From Arthrobacter sp. PsM3 (GTDB lineage: Bacteria > Actinomycetota > Actinomycetes > Actinomycetales > Micrococcaceae): a stretch of 45,900 nt of DNA. This document shows, one piece after another, positions 1 to 7,296 of this stretch. The notes beneath the pieces are model-generated. The model was given only the letters and a program-made list of their open reading frames with translations, searched no databases and was not told where the DNA came from. Where the stretch lies: positions 1 to 45,900 of the forward strand of contig NZ_JARUXE010000035.1 in assembly GCF_030433895.1 (NCBI RefSeq), given 5' to 3'. The first letter of the stretch is position 1, and each line of letters opens with the position of its first letter. The position numbers and the translations under genes are program-made.

Positions 1-24
1 CCCCCCCCCCCCCCCCCCCCCCCC
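1..24. repeat. 24-base C homopolymer at the window edge
   Basis: The window opens with 24 consecutive C, then A and CCCC, eight bases beyond the leuS stop codon. Read on the leuS strand it is a G tract just downstream of the gene. Such a run is unusual even in GC-rich DNA and may be a contig end or a homopolymer artefact. A genuine unstable tract cannot be excluded. Confidence 0.9.
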
Positions 25-31
25 ACCCCGG

Positions 32-2563
32 CTAGGCCGGGACGATGTTGACCAGTTTAGGCGCCCGCACGATCACCGTGCGGATGCCGCGGCCGTCGAG
101 GGCGCGCTGGACGTTCTCCGAGTCCAGCGCCAGTGCACGGAGTTCGTCCTCGCTGATCCCCGGCGAGACCTCCAGTCGGTCCCGCACCTTGCCCTGGACC
201 TGGACGACGGCGGTCACCGTGTCCTGCACCAGGAGGGCTTCGTCGTGGGTCGGCCAGCCCGCGTTGGCAACCGAGGCCGGGTGCCCCAGCACGTTCCAGA
301 GATCCTCGGCCGTGTACGGCGCGAAGAGGCTCAGGATGACCGCGACGGTCTCGACGGCTTCGCGGACGGCCGGGTCGGCGCCACCGGCTCCGGTGGCTGC
401 GTCAATCGTCTTACGCGTGGCATTGACCAGTTCCATGAGCTTGGCCACGACCACGTTGAACTTGTTGTGGTCCAGCAGTGCTTCCGCGTCGGCGATGGTG
501 CGGTGCGTGACGGTGCGCAGGGCCCGGTCGCCGGCGGCGTAGTCGACGCCGGGCGCGCTGGTGACGTCCTGTCCCAGCCGCCAGGCGCGGGCCAGGAACT
601 TCGCGGAGCCCGACGGCGACACGTCCGCCCAGTCGACGTCGTCCTCCGGCGGGGAAGCGAAGATCATGGTGAGCCGGACGGCGTCGACGCCGTACTTGTC
701 CAGCTGTTCGCTCAGATCAACGCCGTTGCCCAGGGACTTGCTCATGGCCTTGCCGCCGTTGAGCACCTGGCCCTGGTTCAGCAGCGCGCTGAACGGCTCG
801 TCGGCCTCGATCATGCCCAGGTCGTGGATGACCTTGGTGAAGAACCGCGCGTAGAGCAGGTGCAGGATGGCGTGCTCGACGCCGCCCACGTACTGGCCGA
901 CCGGCATCCAGTCGTTGATCTTCTCCGGGTCGAACGGGCCGTCCGTGTACTGCGGCGAGACGAAGCGCAGGAAGTACCAGGAGGAGTCCACGAAGGTGTC
1001 CATGGTGTCTGTGTCCCGCTTGGCCGGGCCGTGGCAGCTGGGGCACTCGACGTTGACCCAGCTTTCAACGGCGGCCAGCGGCGAGGTGCCCTTAGGGGAC
1101 AGGTCCTCGCCGCGCAGGTCGGCCGGCAGGGTAACGGGCAGCTGGTCATCCGGGACCGGGACTTCGCCGCAGGCGGGGCAGTGGATGATCGGGATCGGGG
1201 TGCCCCAGAATCGCTGCCGGCTGAGCAGCCAGTCACGCAGGCGGAAGTTCACGAATTTCTCGCCTGTGCCCTGCTGCTCCAGGATCCCGATGGCGGCCGG
1301 GATGGCGTCTGCCTTGGGCAGTCCGTCCAGGGCCCCGGAGTTGATCAGGGTTCCCTCGCCGGAGGTCGCGGTGCCGCTGACCGCGGGATCTTCCTCGCCC
1401 GTGTCGAGCACGGCGCGGACCGGCAGGTCGAAGGTGCGGGCGAAGTCGAGGTCGCGCTGGTCGTGGGCCGGGACGGCCATGATGGCGCCGGTGCCGTAGT
1501 CCGCCAGCACGTAGTCGGCCGCCCAGACCGGCAGCTTCTCGCCGTTCAGCGGGTTGATCGCGTAGCGGCCGGTGAAGACGCCGGTCTTCTCCCGCTCGGT
1601 GGACTGGCGTTCGATCTCGGAGAGCGCCTTGACCTGTTCGCGGTAGGCGTCCAGCGCCGCGGCGTATTCCCCGGTGACCAGCTCGACGGCGATCGGCGCG
1701 TCGGCGGCGACGACAAAGAACGTCGCGCCGTACAGGGTGTCCGGGCGGGTGGTGAAGACCGTCACGTCCTTGGCGGGCTTGCCGCCGTCGGCCTCGATCA
1801 CGAAGGTGACATGCGCGCCCTCGGACCGGCCGATCCAGTTCTTCTGCATGGCCAGGACGCGTTCGGGCCAGTGGCCGCGCAGTTCGTCCATGTCGTCGAG
1901 GAGCCGGTCGGCGTAGTCGGTGATCTTGAAGTACCACTGGTTCAGGGACTTCTTGGTCACCGGGGTGCCGCAGCGCTCACAGGCCCCGTTCACCACCTGT
2001 TCGTTGGCGAGCACGGTCTGGTCGTTGGGGCACCAGTTGACCGGGGAATTCTTGCGGTAGGCCAGGCCGCGCTCGTGGAAGCGCTTGAAGAGCCACTGCG
2101 TCCAGCGGTAGTACTCCGGGTCCGAGGTGTGGATCCGGCGGGACCAGTCGGCGGAGATGGCGTAGCGCTTGAACGACGCCGCCTGGGTGTCGATGTTGGC
2201 GTAGGTCCACTCGCTGGGGTGGGCGTTGCGCTTGATGGCCGCGTTCTCGGCGGGCAGCCCGAAGGAATCCCAGCCGATCGGGTGCAGCACGTCGTAGCCT
2301 TTTTGGCGCAGGTACCGCGCGACGACGTCGCCCATCGCGAAGGCTTCGGCGTGGCCCATGTGCAGATCGCCGGAGGGGTACGGGAACATGTCCAGCACGT
2401 ACCGCCGTTCCTTCGAACCGTCATCGGCGGGGGTGAAGACTTTGAGGTCTTCCCAGACCTGCGGCCACTTGGCCTCCATGGCGGCGAAGCTGTAGGCACC
2501 CTCTTCGGGGGTCTCCGCTGCGACTGCTGGTGTTCCGGTCTCTGTCTCCGGCTGAACGCTCAC
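32..2563 (-). CDS. leuS: Leucyl-tRNA synthetase
   Basis: Class I aminoacyl-tRNA synthetase that charges tRNA-Leu with leucine in the cytoplasm. The HIGH-type motif reads HMGH at about residues 68-71 (context PYPSGDLHMGH) and the KMSKS loop is seen as KAMSKS in the C-terminal half. Cys pairs (CERC, CPAC, CPSC) lie in the inserted zinc and editing regions. The 843-residue length fits the bacterial family. The open frame runs further upstream, but I chose the GTG at 2563 (MSVQPETETG) because an AGAAGAGG ribosome binding site lies a few bases before it and the upstream residues are unlike any synthetase. The skipped DNA instead holds a leader peptide and a terminator hairpin. The start choice is inference; the function is secure. 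Confidence 0.97.
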   Translation of the reverse strand: MSVQPETETGTPAVAAETPEEGAYSFAAMEAKWPQVWEDLKVFTPADDGSKERRYVLDMFPYPSGDLHMGHAEAFAMGDVVARYLRQKGYDVLHPIGWDSFGLPAENAAIKRNAHPSEWTYANIDTQAASFKRYAISADWSRRIHTSDPEYYRWTQWLFKRFHERGLAYRKNSPVNWCPNDQTVLANEQVVNGACERCGTPVTKKSLNQWYFKITDYADRLLDDMDELRGHWPERVLAMQKNWIGRSEGAHVTFVIEADGGKPAKDVTVFTTRPDTLYGATFFVVAADAPIAVELVTGEYAAALDAYREQVKALSEIERQSTEREKTGVFTGRYAINPLNGEKLPVWAADYVLADYGTGAIMAVPAHDQRDLDFARTFDLPVRAVLDTGEEDPAVSGTATSGEGTLINSGALDGLPKADAIPAAIGILEQQGTGEKFVNFRLRDWLLSRQRFWGTPIPIIHCPACGEVPVPDDQLPVTLPADLRGEDLSPKGTSPLAAVESWVNVECPSCHGPAKRDTDTMDTFVDSSWYFLRFVSPQYTDGPFDPEKINDWMPVGQYVGGVEHAILHLLYARFFTKVIHDLGMIEADEPFSALLNQGQVLNGGKAMSKSLGNGVDLSEQLDKYGVDAVRLTMIFASPPEDDVDWADVSPSGSAKFLARAWRLGQDVTSAPGVDYAAGDRALRTVTHRTIADAEALLDHNKFNVVVAKLMELVNATRKTIDAATGAGGADPAVREAVETVAVILSLFAPYTAEDLWNVLGHPASVANAGWPTHDEALLVQDTVTAVVQVQGKVRDRLEVSPGISEDELRALALDSENVQRALDGRGIRTVIVRAPKLVNIVPA

Positions 2564-2691
2564 TGCTGGCCTCTTCTGTTCTGTCAAGCCTGATGGTCCG
2601 TCAAGTCTTGTACCGTCAAATCTCCCAGGCGGAGGCTGTCCTGCCCCGCCCGCTCCCCTGCCGTCCGCCCAAAAGGGTCCAGACACACAAA

Positions 2692-2713
2692 AGCCCCTCG
2701 ACACGGAGGGGCT
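2692..2713 (-). terminator. Hairpin plus T tract in the leuS leader (putative attenuator)
   Basis: An 8-bp perfect stem (AGCCCCTC with GAGGGGCT, six-base loop), followed on the minus strand by TTTTGTGTG. It lies between the Leu-rich mini-ORF and the leuS start, about 130 bases before the start codon. No gene ends here, so it most likely acts as a conditional terminator within the leuS transcript. A second, nearly perfect 10-bp pairing (2714-2723 with 2745-2754, one mismatch) abuts it, and its upstream arm touches the leader-peptide stop codon. Confidence 0.7.
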
Positions 2714-2753
2714 GCCGCTCGGCAATCCGAGTTCGCGTCGGGATGCCGGGCGG

Positions 2754-2780
2754 CTAGCTAAGCAGGAGGATCGCACGCAT
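2754..2780 (-). CDS. Leu-rich leader peptide MRAILLLS upstream of leuS
   Basis: Eight codons from ATG (2780-2778) to TAG (2756-2754) encode M-R-A-I-L-L-L-S, with three consecutive leucine codons CTC, CTG and CTT. There is no Shine-Dalgarno sequence, but the ATG is six bases after a TAAAGT -10 hexamer, so the mRNA probably starts at the A of the ATG and the peptide is translated without a leader. Followed by a terminator hairpin and then leuS, this is the arrangement of ribosome-mediated transcription attenuation: scarce Leu-tRNA would stall the ribosome at the Leu codons. I could not identify a clean antiterminator. Function is inferred from layout. Confidence 0.65.
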   Translation of the reverse strand: MRAILLLS

Positions 2781-2786
2781 AGGACT

Positions 2787-2792
2787 ACTTTA
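2787..2792 (-). promoter_or_regulatory. -10 element for the leuS leader transcript
   Basis: TAAAGT on the minus strand matches TANNNT and ends six bases before the leader-peptide ATG, placing the expected transcription start on the ATG itself. No convincing -35 hexamer was seen. Confidence 0.55.
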
Positions 2793-2829
2793 GCGCACCA
2801 AACTCCTCAACGGCCGAAAAGGGGCCGGC

Positions 2830-2860
2830 GACCCCCGCCAGGGTGTGGCGGGCGGGGGTC
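2830..2860 (-). terminator. glpK terminator hairpin
   Basis: A perfect 10-bp inverted repeat (GACCCCCGCC with GGCGGGGGTC), 26 bases past the glpK stop. On the minus strand it is followed after about nine bases by TTTT. It separates the glycerol operon from the leuS leader promoter. Confidence 0.7.
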
Positions 2861-2886
2861 ACGGGCCCCGTTCGGGACGCGGAAGG

Positions 2887-4401
2887 CTACTTGACGTCTT
2901 CGTCCACCCAGTCCATGGACTTGGTGACGGCCTTCTTCCAGAGGCGCATCTGGCGTTCGCGCTCGGCCTGCTCCATCTTCGGCTCCCAGCGCTTGTCCTC
3001 GGACCAGTTGGCGGAGCACTCGCCGAGGTCCTTCCAGAAGCCGACGGCGAGGCCGGCGGCGTAGGCGGCACCCAGCGAGGTGGTCTCCACGACCTTGGGC
3101 CGGATCACCGGAACGCCGAGGATGTCCGCCTGGAACTGCATGAGCGCGTCGTTGGCGACCATGCCGCCGTCGACCTTCAGTTCCGTCAGCGGCACACCCG
3201 AGTCCGCGTTGACGGCGTCGAGCACCTCGCGGGTCTGGAAAGCGGTGGCCTCCAGCGCCGCGCGGGCGATGTGGTTCTTGTTCACGAACCGGGTCAGCCC
3301 GACGATTGCGCCGCGGGCGTCGGAACGCCAGTACGGGGCGAACAGGCCGGAGAACGCCGGGACGATGTACACGCCGCCGTTGTCCTCAACCGAGGCCGCC
3401 AGCGTCTCCACTTCCGCGGCGCTGCTGATCATGCCGAGGTTGTCCCGCAGCCACTGCACCAGCGAACCGGTGACGGCGATGGATCCCTCCAGGGCGTAAT
3501 GCGGCTTGGCGTCGCCGAGCTTGTAGCCGACCGTGGTCAGCAGCCCGTTCTTGGAGTGCACGATCTCCTCACCGGTGTTGAAGATGAGGAAGCAGCCCGT
3601 GCCGTAGGTGTTCTTGGCTTCGCCGGCATCGAAGGCGGCCTGGCCGAACGTCGCCGCCTGCTGGTCACCGAGGATGCCGGCTACCGGTACTTCGCGCAGC
3701 AGCTGGGAGGTGTGCACCGTGCCGTAGACCTCGGAGGAGGACTTGATGGCCGGCATCATGGAGGCCGGAACCCCGAACGCGTCCAGGATCTCCTGGTCCC
3801 AGGAGAGCGTCTCGAGGTCCATGAACATGGTCCGCGAGGCGTTGGTGACATCCGTGACGTGCACGCCGCCGTCGGTCCCGCCGGTCAGGTTCCAGAGCAC
3901 CCAGCAGTCGGTGTTGCCGAAGACCAGGTCCCCGGCGTCGGCTTTGGCCCGGGCACCCTCGACGTTGTCCAGGATCCACTTGATCTTGGTGCCCGAGAAG
4001 TACGTGGCCAGCGGCAGGCCGACCTTCTGCTTGAAACGCTCCGGCCCCCCGTCCTTGGCGAGTTCGTCCACGATCGGCTGCGTGCGGGTGTCCTGCCAGA
4101 CGATCGCGTTGTAGATCGCCTTGCCGGTTGTCTTGTCCCAGACGACGGCGGTTTCGCGTTGGTTCGTGATGCCGACGGCGGCGATGTCGTGGCGGGTCAG
4201 GTTCGCCTTGGACAGCGCGGAGGCGATGACCTCGCGGGTGTTGTTCCAGATCTCGGCCGGGTCATGCTCCACCCAGCCTGCCTGCGGGAAGATCTGTTCG
4301 TGCTCCATCTGGCCCGAGGAGACGATGTTGCCGCTGTGGTCGAACACGATCGCGCGGGTGCTGGTGGTGCCCTGGTCGATGGCGATTACGTACTGGTTCA
4401 T
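2887..4401 (-). CDS. glpK: Glycerol kinase
   Basis: ATP-dependent phosphorylation of glycerol to sn-glycerol 3-phosphate; FGGY carbohydrate kinase family, 504 residues, the usual length. The N-terminal phosphate-binding segment DQGTTSTRAIVFD and the family signatures GILGDQQAATFGQ, NTYGTGCF and KVDGGMVAND are all present. It follows glpF by 54 bases on the same strand, and glpD lies further upstream, so the three genes give uptake, phosphorylation and oxidation of glycerol. A strong terminator follows. The start is an ATG at 4401. Identification is secure. Confidence 0.97.
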   Translation of the reverse strand: MNQYVIAIDQGTTSTRAIVFDHSGNIVSSGQMEHEQIFPQAGWVEHDPAEIWNNTREVIASALSKANLTRHDIAAVGITNQRETAVVWDKTTGKAIYNAIVWQDTRTQPIVDELAKDGGPERFKQKVGLPLATYFSGTKIKWILDNVEGARAKADAGDLVFGNTDCWVLWNLTGGTDGGVHVTDVTNASRTMFMDLETLSWDQEILDAFGVPASMMPAIKSSSEVYGTVHTSQLLREVPVAGILGDQQAATFGQAAFDAGEAKNTYGTGCFLIFNTGEEIVHSKNGLLTTVGYKLGDAKPHYALEGSIAVTGSLVQWLRDNLGMISSAAEVETLAASVEDNGGVYIVPAFSGLFAPYWRSDARGAIVGLTRFVNKNHIARAALEATAFQTREVLDAVNADSGVPLTELKVDGGMVANDALMQFQADILGVPVIRPKVVETTSLGAAYAAGLAVGFWKDLGECSANWSEDKRWEPKMEQAERERQMRLWKKAVTKSMDWVDEDVK

Positions 4402-4455
4402 GTTGACGTCCTTGTCTTGGGGCTGGCAGGTGAATGAGTGCGTAGTTGAGACGGT

Positions 4456-5205
4456 TTAGCCGGCGGCGGTGGCGATGATCGGCACGACTGCTGCCACGAG
4501 GCCGGCGAGGCCGCCGCCGACCAGCGGTCCGACGATCGGAATCCAGGAGTAGCTCCAGTCGGAGGATCCTTTGCCCTTCATGGGAAGCAGGGCGTGGGCG
4601 ATGCGGGGGCCAAGGTCACGGGCCGGGTTGATGGCGTAGCCGGTGGGGCCGCCGAGGGAGGCGCCGATACCGACAACGAGGAGTGCCACGGCGAGCGGGC
4701 CAAGGCCCGAAGGCGTCCCGCCGAAGGTCAGGATGACGAAGACGAGGACGAAGGTGCCGACGATCTCCGTGATCAGGTTCCACGGGGCGGAGCGGATGGC
4801 CGGGCCGGTGGAGAAGACTGCCAGCTGGCTGGCGGGCTCGGGCTCTGCGTCGAAGTGCTGCTTGTAGGCCAGCCACATCACCACCGCGCCGAGGAAGGCA
4901 CCGAGGAGTTCACCGCCGAAGTATGTGAAAGTGGAGGCCAGATCGACGGGGACACCGGGGGCGTACTCCTTCTTGCCGTTGAGCAGCAGGCCGAAGGTCA
5001 CGGCGGGGTTCAGGTGCGCGCCGGACTGGGCGGCGACGTAGACGCCGCAGAAGACCGCGATGCCCCACCCCCAGGTGACCATCAGGAACCCCCCGTTGTT
5101 GCCCTTGGTGCCTTTGAGCGCAACGTTTGCCACGACGCCGCAACCCAGCAGGGTCAGCATCGCGGTGCCGAATACTTCGGACAGGAAAACTATTCCGAGA
5201 GACAT
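4456..5205 (-). CDS. glpF: Glycerol uptake facilitator (MIP/aquaporin family)
   Basis: Channel protein of 249 residues in the inner membrane, with six predicted transmembrane helices. Both pore half-helix motifs are visible: NPA in GAHLNPAVTFG and NPARD in GYAINPARDLGPR. The Asp after the second NPAR is characteristic of glycerol-conducting aquaglyceroporins rather than water-only channels. A GAGGAG ribosome binding site precedes the ATG at 5205. It sits between glpD and glpK, supporting glycerol rather than water transport. Confidence 0.95.
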   Translation of the reverse strand: MSLGIVFLSEVFGTAMLTLLGCGVVANVALKGTKGNNGGFLMVTWGWGIAVFCGVYVAAQSGAHLNPAVTFGLLLNGKKEYAPGVPVDLASTFTYFGGELLGAFLGAVVMWLAYKQHFDAEPEPASQLAVFSTGPAIRSAPWNLITEIVGTFVLVFVILTFGGTPSGLGPLAVALLVVGIGASLGGPTGYAINPARDLGPRIAHALLPMKGKGSSDWSYSWIPIVGPLVGGGLAGLVAAVVPIIATAAG

Positions 5206-5323
5206 CTTTGACTCCTCTATTTTCTGTTGTCAGCCCGTCGCGAGTTTGAAGGGCTGTTGGGCCGGCACCGTGTTGGCGCTGCCGGCCGGCCACTGCGCCG
5301 GTCCCCCGTAGGGACCACGCAGT

Positions 5324-5358
5324 CCTTGCGGCCGGACGTCCCCCGTCCGGCCGCAAGG
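5324..5358 (-). terminator. Strong hairpin after glpD
   Basis: A 14-bp perfect inverted repeat (CCTTGCGGCCGGAC and its complement, seven-base loop) starting four bases after the glpD stop codon, without a T run. U-less GC-rich hairpins are common terminators in actinobacteria. It would separate or attenuate transcription between glpD and glpF, or stabilise the glpD mRNA 3' end. Confidence 0.65.
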
Positions 5359-5362
5359 TCCA

Positions 5363-7171
5363 TCAGGAGACCAGGCTGTGGACCTGGACGCCGTGGAATC
5401 GCTTGAGCACCTCCTGAGCGTGGCTGATTTCGGAGGACCGCGTTGCCGTGTCCCAGCCCAGCGGACCGGCGAGGATGTCGGCAACCTCGTTCAGCAGTTC
5501 GCCGGTCACCAGTCCCCGGAAAGCGAGCGAGGTGCGGCGGATCAGCACGTCGACCAGATGCCCGATCTGCTCGTTCCGCGCCATGAACTCCAGTTCACGG
5601 ACGCTCAGCTCGCGGGTCGAGTGCAGTAGCCGGTCCGGGGCGCCGTCGAGGAAGCTGATGACTTCCCCCGCGCGCGTGCCGTAGCGGGTCAGCAGACCGG
5701 CGGTTCGGTCCGCGTTGCGTCCGGCAGCCATATGCGCCTTGATCCAGCGCTGCACGCCGTCCTCGCTGTCCGGGAACCCGGCGCCGCCGCCGATGGCGAG
5801 TTTCGCCGTCGAGACCTTCCGGTCCATGCCGAGTTCGGTGAGGACGTCGTTGCTCAGGTGTTCGGCGAGGGCCCGGAAGGTGGTCCACTTGCCGCCGACG
5901 AGGCTGAGCACGACGGCGCCGTGGCCCGTCCCGCCGGGGCCGTCGCTGGCGGCGGGGCCGGCACCGGCGCGGCGTTCGATCCGGTAGTCGCGGCTGACGA
6001 AGCCGGGCTGGGTGGCGTCGTGTCTGGGCAGCGGGCGGACGCCGGCGAAGGTGTAGACGATCTGCTCCCGGTCCACGGTGATGTCCGGGAAGACGTGGCC
6101 GATGAGGCCGAAGAAGTAGTCGATCTCCGCCTCGGTGCACACGGCGTCCTCGGCCATGTCGGCGTCGACGTCGGTGGTGCCGACCAGGACCCGGTCGCCC
6201 ATCGGATAAATCAGCACGATCCGGCCGTCGGTGTGTTCGAAGAAGATCTCGCGGCCGTTGCATGCGGCCAGCAGTTCCGGGTGGTCCAGCACGATGTGCG
6301 AGCCCTTGGTGCCACCCATGAAGGCCGACGGCGCGCCCATCGTCTGGTTGGTCAGGTCAACCCAGGCACCGGTGGTGTTGACAATGATGTCCGCGGAAAA
6401 GTCGAACAGTTCGCCCGTGAGTTCGTCACGGAGTTCCACGGTGCTGCCGGTTTGCCCGGGCCGTGCCCCGTCCCGGATGGCGGCGAGCGAGAGGTAGTTG
6501 CTGGCGCGGGCGTCACTGTTGCCCGCGGCCCCGGCCTTTTCACCGTCCTGCAGCACGTCCAGAGTGAGGCGCTCCGGGTTGTGGACGGAGGCGTCGAAGT
6601 ACGTGGCGGCGTATTTGATGCCCGGGTGCAGCCGCGGCAGTTCCGCCAGGGCGCGCTTGCGGCCGCGGAACTGGTGCCGGGGCACGGCGCCGCCGTCGCG
6701 GGAAAAGAAGTCGTACATGCTCAGCCCGAGTTTGATCAGGAAGGCTCCCCGTTCGGTGGGCGTGCCCTGCTGCTTGTGGGTGAGGAACCGCAGCGGGGCG
6801 GCGAGGACGCCGGAGAACGTGCTGAAGATCGGGATGGTGGTCTGCAGCGGCTTCACGTAATGCGGCGCGATGCGCAGCAGCCGGTTGCGTTCCACCACGG
6901 ATTCCTGGACGAGCCGGAACTCGCCGTTCTCGAGGTAGCGGATGCCGCCGTGGATCATGTGCGAGGAGGCGCCGCTGGCACCCTGGCAGTAGTCGCCGCG
7001 CTCCACCAGGGCGACGTCCACACCCTGCAGGGCCAGGTCCCGGAACGTTCCCACCCCGTTGATGCCGCCGCCGATAATCAGCACCTGGGCGTGGGGCCGC
7101 GTCCGCAGCTTGTGCACCGATGCTCGCTCGCCGGCTGATGCCTGGTTGCGGGCTGAATCCTTCTGTCCCAA
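5363..7171 (-). CDS. glpD: Aerobic glycerol-3-phosphate dehydrogenase
   Basis: FAD-dependent oxidation of sn-glycerol 3-phosphate to dihydroxyacetone phosphate, feeding electrons to the quinone pool at the membrane. The FAD dinucleotide-binding motif is near the N terminus (VLIIGGGINGVG). Other family blocks include SSHMIHGGIRYLE, TTGAWVDLTN and a GGKWTTFR segment. I chose a TTG start at 7171 (MGQKDSARNQ; 602 residues) because AAAGGAG lies six bases upstream, and a longer frame lacks a ribosome binding site and would run over a perfect palindrome. A strong hairpin follows the stop. It is divergent from a SorC-type regulator. Confidence 0.95.
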   Translation of the reverse strand: MGQKDSARNQASAGERASVHKLRTRPHAQVLIIGGGINGVGTFRDLALQGVDVALVERGDYCQGASGASSHMIHGGIRYLENGEFRLVQESVVERNRLLRIAPHYVKPLQTTIPIFSTFSGVLAAPLRFLTHKQQGTPTERGAFLIKLGLSMYDFFSRDGGAVPRHQFRGRKRALAELPRLHPGIKYAATYFDASVHNPERLTLDVLQDGEKAGAAGNSDARASNYLSLAAIRDGARPGQTGSTVELRDELTGELFDFSADIIVNTTGAWVDLTNQTMGAPSAFMGGTKGSHIVLDHPELLAACNGREIFFEHTDGRIVLIYPMGDRVLVGTTDVDADMAEDAVCTEAEIDYFFGLIGHVFPDITVDREQIVYTFAGVRPLPRHDATQPGFVSRDYRIERRAGAGPAASDGPGGTGHGAVVLSLVGGKWTTFRALAEHLSNDVLTELGMDRKVSTAKLAIGGGAGFPDSEDGVQRWIKAHMAAGRNADRTAGLLTRYGTRAGEVISFLDGAPDRLLHSTRELSVRELEFMARNEQIGHLVDVLIRRTSLAFRGLVTGELLNEVADILAGPLGWDTATRSSEISHAQEVLKRFHGVQVHSLVS

Positions 7172-7198
7172 GAACAGCTCCTTTGGGTTAAGTCCTGT

Positions 7199-7222
7199 GC
7201 GGCACGCCACGTGGCGTGCCGC
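7199..7222. promoter_or_regulatory. 24-bp perfect palindrome upstream of glpD
   Basis: A perfect inverted repeat with no spacer, centre CCAC|GTGG, arms of 12 bases (half-site GCGGCACGCCAC). It begins 28 bases upstream of the chosen glpD start and lies about 75 bases before the regulator start. A continuous palindrome with no loop is more like a protein-binding operator than a terminator. Which regulator binds it is unknown; the adjacent SorC-type protein is the obvious candidate. Confidence 0.6.
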
Positions 7223-7238
7223 CGTTCAACACTATTCT

Positions 7239-7263
7239 TTGGACTAATGGAAAATGGAGTCAA
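7239..7263. promoter_or_regulatory. Imperfect dyad TTGGACT...AGTCAA, candidate operator
   Basis: TTGGACT and AGTCAA form an imperfect dyad over 25 bases between glpD and the SorC-type regulator. On the glpD strand the same DNA contains TTGACT, which resembles a -35 hexamer, so binding here could block the glpD promoter. Dyads with TTGA/TCAA-type ends are plausible for DeoR/SorC-like regulators, but this is inference from position. Confidence 0.35.
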
Positions 7264-7296
7264 GCACTATGCACAAACGTGCAGAACGGAAATGGG

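Noticed and set aside
245..2593. 782-residue open frame on the plus strand opposite leuS
   Set aside because: It mirrors leuS in a high-GC genome. Its translation is Gly/Val/Asp/Arg-rich low complexity with no family motif.
2564..2776. Extending leuS to an upstream in-frame start
   Set aside because: The extra 71 residues are not synthetase-like, they overlap a leader peptide and terminator in another frame, and the GTG at 2563 has a good ribosome binding site.
2564..2792. T-box riboswitch in front of leuS
   Set aside because: No T-box consensus (TGGNACCGCG-like) is present; the Leu-rich mini-ORF fits ribosome-mediated attenuation better.
2845..4437. 530-residue plus-strand frame opposite glpK
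   Set aside because: Antisense shadow of glpK with the same GC-driven composition and no ribosome binding site.
5732..7138. 468-residue plus-strand frame opposite glpD
   Set aside because: Antisense shadow of a clear FAD-dependent dehydrogenase.
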